From Laccaria trichodermophora (lineage: Eukaryota > Basidiomycota > Agaricomycetes > Agaricales > Hydnangiaceae), in contig JACTVC010000011.1 of NCBI GenBank assembly GCA_018417955.1, forward strand, positions 370,262 through 434,261: DNA of 64,000 bases, written 5' to 3'. The notes beneath the pieces are model-generated. The model searched no databases. It saw nothing but the letters and a program-made list of their open reading frames with translations, and was not told where the DNA came from. The position numbers and the translations under genes were made by a program. The stretch's first letter is position 1; each line of letters starts with the position of its first letter. Positions 57,941-64,000 of the stretch are shown piece after piece.

Positions 57941-58824
57941 ATGGATGAAGAGTATCTCCTCCTGCTCTTGGCCGACAGCAATCTTCCAACTGGCTCTTTC
58001 GTTGCATCATCGGGGCTAGAGTCCTATCTCAAGCATGGGTTTTCGTCGTCGTCGGCAGAGGAGACCATCGTTGCGTTTATCACCGACAGTCTGGCGTCAT
58101 ATGCGAGGAGCACCCTCCCGTTTGTCTCCGACGCACATCATCTTGTCGCACTCGCCCGGGAACAGAGCAGAGGGGAGGGGGAGCTCAACCAAGTTCTCAA
58201 GGACCTAATGGAGCTTGACCACTTATACAATTCCATGACCCTCAATCACGTTGCAAGGCGGGCATCCAAAGCTCAGGGGGTAGCCCTGCTCACTCTGTAT
58301 TCAAAAGGCTTTGCGCGGCCTTCCTCGCTCTCCGCTTTCACGGACTCAGAAACGCATCATCACGAGACAGCCATGAACCGTCTCTTCAGTCAATTCAAGC
58401 TCAGCGTGAGGAAAGAGGAAGTTGACGGTCATCTGCCAACGTGTTGGGGTGCTTTAACAGCCGCTCTGGGACTCGCTTTAGGTATGCATCATTACCACAT
58501 AAAAGAAACAATCATTCAACCCCGCAAAATCACATAGATCGGGCTCAATATCTTCATCTCTTCCTCCATGCACGGAGTCTTCTTTCCGCTTCCGTGCGCC
58601 TCAATGACATTGGGCCATACGGCGCTCAACAGATCTTATTGCACGTTCTCCGTCCTCTGATAACAACCGAGGCTGAGAGATGTCATGAGCTGCGTACAGG
58701 ACTGTTTCAAACAAAAGAGGCAGGGTTTGACGTGACCATACAAGGCCCGGCGAATACATGGCCGCTGGGAGAAATCCTGGCAAGCCGTCATGACTTGCAG
58801 CATTCACGGATTTTCAACAGCTAG
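57941..58824 (+). CDS. ureF: Urease accessory protein UreF
   Basis: UreF works with UreD and UreG to load nickel into urease. Exon 1 starts MDEEYLLLLLADSNLPTGSF with VASSGLESYLKHGF, then FITDSLASYARSTLPFVSDA, LDHLYNSMTLNHVARRASKA and LPTCWGALTAALGLAL; exon 2 continues DRAQYLHLFLHARSLLSASV, RLNDIGPYGAQQILL and WPLGEILASRHDLQHSRIF. The single intron (about 58482-58538) is supported because reading through it gives a stop at once after a nonsense tail. The usual UreF blocks are complete. ATG 57941 is the family start; the frame to 57908 is only open by chance. Urease itself and UreD/UreG are not in the window, as usual in fungi. Confidence 0.92.
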
Positions 58825-58895
58825 ACCCTTCCAATTTGATTCACGAATAGAACCATTAAATAGACAAAGATATATAGCATCTTCATCCAACCATT

Positions 58896-60063
58896 TTATG
58901 ATGACGTTGTGAGGGCTAACCGAGACGATACCTCTGCTTGCGACCGCACAAGGTTCGCAAGGTACGATATCATCAGTGTATCCTGCAAACACCATTAGCA
59001 CTTTCGAAAAACTGATACTGAGCACCCGCACCTGTAAGCTGGCATTGAAGCCGCCCTTTTCTAGGTCATCCGTGCTCGCTCCAAGGGTATCCATGAGGTA
59101 CCGGCCAATGGCTGGATCTCCCTTTTGTTTCCCCGCAAGAACATCTCGCACATAGGAGAGTACACGGTCGAGCATTTCAGATACTGTCAAAATTGATCGT
59201 TCGAGAATCTCCACATCAGCTATAGGCTGTGAGGCTGTTGATGTTGAGGCATTTGCAGCGGTGGTTAGCAGGTCGACTAAAGATTCAAAGTGTCAGCCAG
59301 ACAATTTTAGCAATAAATAGAAGTCTTACGGCCACTTCGTTCTCCATCGTGGAACCGCAATTCAACGGGCACTGGAACAAAGACACAGTTTTCTGGTTTG
59401 GGGAAGACCCCTACTGGTGAGCTGTTGATACGCGTTTAAGTAAGTTGTTGTCGAATCATTCAAAGTACAAACCTGATGAACGCCTTGACACCGGGTTCTT
59501 GACCCTCCTCAACGCAAGTGTTGACAGCTACATGAATCGCTTGGTTAGGCGCAGTTTCTTGCGAGTAAAAATTTTGAATAAGCGCGGAATATGTGTTGAG
59601 ATTCGATCCTGTGGAGTACCTGAACGAGAGATGAATGAGATGGAAAAATCCGCAGACAAGAACGAGGTTCACCATCCAACAATAACTTCCTTTGGATTCA
59701 CCTTGTGGTGCAGCTCGTACATCGTCCGGTGGTAGTCCATGTCCACGGCAACTTGCTCGGTCGTCTCGCTGTGCAACACGGCAAACGAGGATCGGACCTC
59801 GACCTCATTTTCAAAGCGCGTGCCTAGGAGTGTGCCAATGACCCGATCTTGAGACTCCCCACGACGAAGGTAGTGGTCGAGGATGGAGAAGAGGGCTACG
59901 GGGTGGATGGTGATATTTGTTGGTGTACGGCTAGATGAAATGTTATCAATGTAAGATTCGATTTTGGCGCGGTGATAAGAGCGACTCACGGTAAATTATG
60001 CACCGTGTCCGTCGTGGAAGTGCCTTGGACGTGAATCGCAGAGGATGAAGGACCGAGAGACAT
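58896..60063 (-). CDS. EIF3F: Translation initiation factor eIF3 subunit F
   Basis: An MPN-domain core subunit of eIF3. Exons read [171 protein letters not shown] and [19 protein letters not shown], ending at TAA 58896-58898. The zinc-binding JAMM histidines are missing (VGWYSTGSNL instead of a GWxHTHP form), as normal for eIF3f, so it is a scaffold rather than a peptidase here. About six introns. Divergent from TOM7. Confidence 0.94.
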
Positions 60064-60206
60064 CCTTTTTTTATATTGAAATCTTTTTGATTTTAGTTCG
60101 ATAGACCAACTTCAGCAACTTTTTCGCTTCTCGGCAACGGCCGATCACCCAAATTCAGACATCTACCACCACCGTCACCCGACAAAAGCACAAAAAAGAC
60201 GACAGC
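60064..60206. promoter_or_regulatory. Shared divergent promoter, eIF3f / TOM7
   Basis: 143 bases between start codons. It begins with an A/T run on the eIF3f side and carries pyrimidine-rich CACCACCGTCACCCG near 60163-60180. No TATA box is clear. Confidence 0.4.
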
Positions 60207-60526
60207 ATGCCTTCAGAAGATACAAAGGTGCGCAAAGTTTTTATTTTCATAATTACTCTGTCTAAGCTGCCCGTATTCTCAAGGAACGTATTGCGAAAGT
60301 TGTCGAAATAGGCCGTGTATGTATTTTTGCGCGGTGCACTCCAACGTCCATCCTTCTCAACGTGTCCCCATAGACCGTTCTCCACTACGGATGGATACCT
60401 CTCATCATCTACGTTGGTTTCACGCGGAGTAACCCACAACCTTCTCTGATAAAGTACGCCACTCTCACGCGAACAACGAAATATCCACTCAACGCCAGTC
60501 TTAGGTTAATCAGTCCCCTTGCATAA
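60207..60526 (+). CDS. TOM7: Mitochondrial outer-membrane translocase subunit TOM7
   Basis: Tom7 is a tiny tail-anchored subunit that tunes assembly of the TOM import channel. Four exons within 320 bases give 51 residues: MPSEDTK, then ERIAKVVEIGR, then TVLHYGWIPLIIYVGFTR with SNPQPSLIK, then LISPLA and TAA at 60524-60526. Introns are at about 60228-60283, 60317-60373 and 60455-60504, each with good GT-AG ends; the middle exon is only 33 bases. The HYGWIP and TRSNPQPSL motifs are diagnostic. It is too short and too split to be seen by open-frame scans. Divergent from eIF3f. Confidence 0.93.
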
Positions 60527-60918
60527 CGAGTTCTGGCCCACCTGTATTTATAAAGTATTTCCTCGTAATTCAAAAGGATCATCATCATGCCTGAATACCA
60601 AAACAATCCCCGGGCACACAACTTATGGTGAGCAGCTTTTTCTTTTGTCCATGTCTGGGCAACGATTTTACATGTCGTGGTGGTGCATTCAAAGCACCCC
60701 GATCCATTCCATGTATGTGGGATTCAAAGGACGTTACTTGCTGTAACCGTGTTAGCTCTGGTTTATTCAAATGACGTCGACATGAGGATTTGACTAGGCC
60801 AGATATGAGCCCTCTATACCGATTTTCCATTATCGTTCTTCCGCAACTTCCCACAAACTAATATACATACGTTACACAGAGCATCGAACAAAGCAAAATA
60901 AGGATCCATAAGTGAAAG
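60527..60918. other. Convergent intergenic region, no gene seen
   Basis: 392 bases between the TOM7 stop and the RING ligase stop. A start codon at about 60589 opens only 14 codons (MPEYQNNPRAHNLW). No splice pattern or domain supports a gene. Confidence 0.45.
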
Positions 60919-62454
60919 TTATAGGTAGACACGGCGCAACTCAGTGGCACTGGTAATGCGCTTACAGATTGGGCAGAGCTTGGTTGAACCTAAACAACGC
61001 AGCCAGCATTCGCGGCAGCAAGTATGCCAGCATCCTGTCGACACCGTGGGCTCATTGTATGGGTCCAGACAGATCCGACACGAAAGTGACGTTGACGACG
61101 ACACTCGCATGGATTCCTGCAAATATACTTTAGCTCACATTTTCTTCTGTATTGGCCTTGTGAACTCACGAGCTGCTCGATCTTGTTTTCCAGCGCGGCT
61201 ACTAACGCAGCATTGTCCCCGCGCTTCTTAGCTGTTACGATTGCGCGGTCCACCCGGTCTGCTTCCCCAACACCCAGAACCTCAACCAGTTTACCTTTCA
61301 GGTCTTCTGCTCTGTCGCGCGAGACAACTTTCCCCTCGGCAACGAGGTCACGCAATGTTTTCAGCTCCCTTGACGCTTCATCCTCGTTGTCGCCTTCAAT
61401 TTCAACCTCGACGTCTTCCTGAACCACCTGCTGGGGATTGTCGACTGGGAGGATATCCCCTTCTGTGAACTGGGCTTCACCAAACGTGTCTTGATCGTCG
61501 CCCTCTACATCAACTTCATCATCTACATCCTGTGCACGACGGTCGCGTGTCAGGAACCCTGTACCTGTTAACCTTTGAGAAAATGGCCAGCCTGCGAGCA
61601 ACAAAACACTGACCTCGTACATTTCCTACATGTCCCCCAGTCTCCAATTCGTCCCATATATCTTCCTCCATGTCTCTTTGTTGTTGTAGCTCACGCTGTC
61701 TAACCTCCTCCAATCTGCTAGTCTCGTTTGCCAGGCACGAGTCCACATGTGCGTCCAGTACGTCCTGGTCGCCGCAAACCTCCAAGGAACACACGGGGCA
61801 CACAATACGCCCCCCGGCGACGCTTCGCGACCAAACACCTCTGCCCATATATCCTTCTTCCTCCCGTGCAATCTCCTTGAGTTTCGCATGCCTTTGCTTT
61901 CGGTGTCGTTTGATAACCTGGATAGTTTTACACGCTTGTTCCATGGAATCGTGAACGTTCCGTGATGTTAATGACTTGCGAGCTTTCAGTGCAGAACGGC
62001 GACTGCGTGAGCTTGGGCCAGGGCTACAAACGAAGAAGTTTGGATGAGTTTTTTTGTATGTAACGAAATAACATACGCATCATCCATCTCGTCATATAAA
62101 ATATCCGAAGACCCAACCTGCTGTATAACCTCTTCTACTCGCTCTGACTCTAATGCCGCGTGCATTGGTAACAAGCGAAGGGGGATGTGTTCTTCGCAGA
62201 CGGGACATTGTCTCGTCTCTGCACGTTTGGCTGTGCATAAATCTGAGACTCCTATCCTTGAAAAAGTTGGTCATGAACATACGCTTCTTAGCGGGGGCGG
62301 GAATGTGATCGCTGGGTACGGGTGACAATGAAGACGAGGATGTGCTGGCGCGAGCCTCAACGTAAGTCCGTTTATTTCCCCTGACCGTCACGACAAATGT
62401 AAGCAAAATAAGAATGAGCATGAGCGCAAGTCCAGCGCACCGGGATAGCGCCAT
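60919..62454 (-). CDS. RING-type E3 ubiquitin ligase, RNF220-like
   Basis: The protein combines an RNF220-type middle region with a C-terminal RING finger. The first exon (MALSR) is spliced over a 61-base intron to GNKRTYVEARAST. Then come a zinc-finger-like CPVCEEHIPLRLLPMHAALE, QQVGSSDILYDEMDDA, SALKARKSLTSRNVHDSMEQ, a second one in IVCPVCSLEVCGDQDVLDAH and VDSCL, an acidic region, RELKTLRDLVAEGKVVSRDR, and the RING CRICLDPYNEPTVSTGCWHT then CCRECWLRCLGSTKLCPICK. Stop TAA 60919-60921. The RING Cys/His set is complete. Unspliced, the first exon would encode a false hydrophobic anchor. Animal RNF220 ubiquitinates Sin3B; the fungal substrate is unknown. Confidence 0.85.
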
Positions 62455-62732
62455 TGAACTGATTTTTTTTCAAGGTCACCTTCTGCCGCTTGATAAAGTG
62501 TAAATTTCGCGTGGATAAAAGATGATCGATGGATGCTAAGCTCAGACCCGGCTCAAACAGAGGACGCGATTTCCCTTGATATAAGGACTGTACTTTGTGG
62601 ATGGATTGTGCTTGACGGAAATGGATGGAGGTCATTGCACAAAATTCATAAATGCCATCACATGATCAAGACATCTCGCGTAGCTTTAGATTCTGATTTA
62701 CAGCTAACTGAGTCTAAGGATGAAATTCGTCT

Positions 62733-64000
62733 TCAATCGTCTTCAAACACTATTTCAACCCCCGCATCACGAGCCAACTGGATTGCTCGATCTTCTTGAT
62801 TTTTTGCAAAAGTAACCAAAGAGGTCAATATGTCGCGCTGACCTTGATCAATGACATTAGTCTTCTGATCTCTCAAATTTGAATGAACATACCTTCCACG
62901 TAGTCACGAAACATAGTAGATACTTCGGGCCGAATCAAAGCAGAATTTGGAATGGCTTCCACCGGAAGACGATCTAGGAGAGTTTGAACCATTTCTAGTA
63001 GCATGCTAGACGCGTCCAAGACATCCTCATAATCTGGCTCAGATGCAGGATCGTTTATGAATGATCCGAGGATCTCTTTCCATAGACTTTCAGCGCCAAT
63101 CGCATTCCTGCCAATCTCCCACTTATGTCCTTCAATACCACCTATCTTGAGAAGGATCGTATCGTCCGGGTTCTGCGGGAGCGAGAAGCCGTATCCAAGA
63201 ATGAGTTCCGAGTTTGGTTTTGGTCCGTAGTTGTTAAAAAGTTCATCCCCGGCAGTAGCAGATGTGTGGAGAATCAGAGATATCATTGGTTCTTGCAAGG
63301 ACGAATCGGGAGAAACATTGTTGGGGTACCGGACAACCCACGAAACAGGCTGTCCACGTGCGTGGTTTAACGAATCTATTCCAGGAAGCAACACCGGTTC
63401 CGTTAAAGGTGAATGTTTTAGCGATGGTGTCGGCGATAACAAAGACGACGGAAAGGCCCGGGAGGATAGGTATGTTGCAGCTGTCAAGTATCGCTCCCTA
63501 TGGTAAAAAAAGATAAACTGTGATAAGCTGTGGACTCGGAAAATGTAGCCGACCATGTAAAGGACTTGCCCCAATCTTGATTGGCTTGCGTGACCCTGTC
63601 TAGACACTCGGCCCACTCAGTTCGCCAGTCGCGTTCGCGATCAAGCGTCGCGCCATATAAGTTAGTTCCTTTGAATAGTTGTATTTCTTCCGAAGTAAAG
63701 TGTAATGGCGTCAAAAGTTTTTCGGAAGACGGCAGAGTTTTAAGATAAGGATAGTGAGCCAGGATCTTCAAGTTTGGTTGACTGTATGTAGCCAGGACAC
63801 ATGGGTCAACCGTTGATCAGTGATCGCTGGTCTCTTATGGAGGAGCTTTACCTCTCATCGCATATTATCCAATGAAATATGATATACGTGCTGATCCATT
63901 GGCGTTCGGACCAGTGTGTGCTGGAGATGATCTCCGATGTGTCCAAAAAGTTTCCCAGAGCCAGTTGAGCATGTTGACGGGTTATAGCCAAGTCGAAGGG
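62733..64000 (-). CDS. SET-domain lysine methyltransferase (5' end outside window)
   Basis: A protein methyltransferase of the SETD/RKM (Rubisco LSMT-like) group that modifies non-histone, often ribosomal, lysines. In window order on the minus strand: ALGNFLDTSEIISSTHW, KILAHYPYLKTLPSSEKLLT, LHFTSEEIQLFKGTNLYGAT, REWAECL-type helix (DWRTEWAECLDRV), FPSSLLSPTPSLK, VLLPGIDSLNHARGQPVSWV, and the SET catalytic AGDELFNNYGPKPNSELILGYG, which holds the NH and ELFNNYG residues of the S-adenosylmethionine site. The C-terminal substrate-binding part ends with QLARDAGVEIVFEDD and TGA 62733-62735. Introns near 62836-62890, 63482-63543 and 63783-63849. The start codon and first residues lie past base 64000. 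Confidence 0.87.

Noticed and set aside
62392..62454. Hydrophobic N-terminus (MALSRCAGLALMLILILL) of the RING ligase as a membrane anchor
   Set aside because: It is a 61-base intron: donor GTGCGC after ATGGCGCTATCCCG, a branch-like TGCTTAC and acceptor GGTCAG. Splicing gives MALSR-GNKRTYVE in frame.

Overview
The window reads as nuclear DNA from a filamentous basidiomycete, most likely an agaricomycete. Genes are dense, about one per 1.8 kb, and alternate freely between strands. Nearly every gene is broken by several GT-AG introns of about 45-65 nt. Protein types fit the group: an agaric-style F-box protein, a velvet regulator, a Skn1/Kre6-type glucan protein and a PR-1-like secreted protein. 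No rRNA, tRNA, CRISPR array or intact transposon was recognised. All exon joins were worked out by hand from splice signals and family conservation, so individual boundaries can be off. The species cannot be named from this sequence alone.

Layout, left part (1-25 kb). The window opens with the 3' end of a Yvc1-type cation channel. It is followed by an ankyrin relic, GINS subunit Psf2, haspin kinase, a Pcl-like cyclin, a GH16 glucan-synthesis protein, an F-box protein, a C2H2 factor, a USP36/Ubp10-like deubiquitinase, a Ptc5-like mitochondrial PP2C, the ribosome assembly factor Rsa4/NLE1, an unknown serine-rich protein, a CASTOR-like ACT-domain protein and an unknown protein with a duplicated WGN motif.

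Middle part (25-47 kb). This holds a membrane-associated short-chain dehydrogenase, a PR-1/CAP secreted protein, prefoldin subunit 2, complex I NDUFS8, a decayed stretch, an INO80F-domain protein, complex I NDUFA13, a two-box HMG protein, a GNAT acetyltransferase, a large PPR protein, a VelB-like velvet factor and an ArfGAP.

Right part (47-64 kb). This holds methylcrotonoyl-CoA carboxylase beta, MLH3, NOP53, an SBDS-domain Rtc3-like protein, the AFG1 ATPase, urease accessory UreF, eIF3f, the very small four-exon TOM7, an RNF220-like RING ligase and a SET-domain methyltransferase cut by the window edge.

Most genes are housekeeping. Themes that recur are mitochondria (two complex I subunits, TOM7, AFG1, PP2C, PPR, MCC), ribosome biogenesis or translation (Rsa4, NOP53, Rtc3, eIF3f, USP36-like), and chromosome biology (Psf2, haspin, MLH3, INO80F). 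Several pairs are divergent with very short shared promoters (Psf2/haspin, prefoldin/NDUFS8, AFG1/UreF, eIF3f/TOM7). The most notable structural observations are a 4-nt micro-exon, two GC-AG introns (one able to be translated through), a shared CACGTG promoter element, and the CASTOR-like gene.
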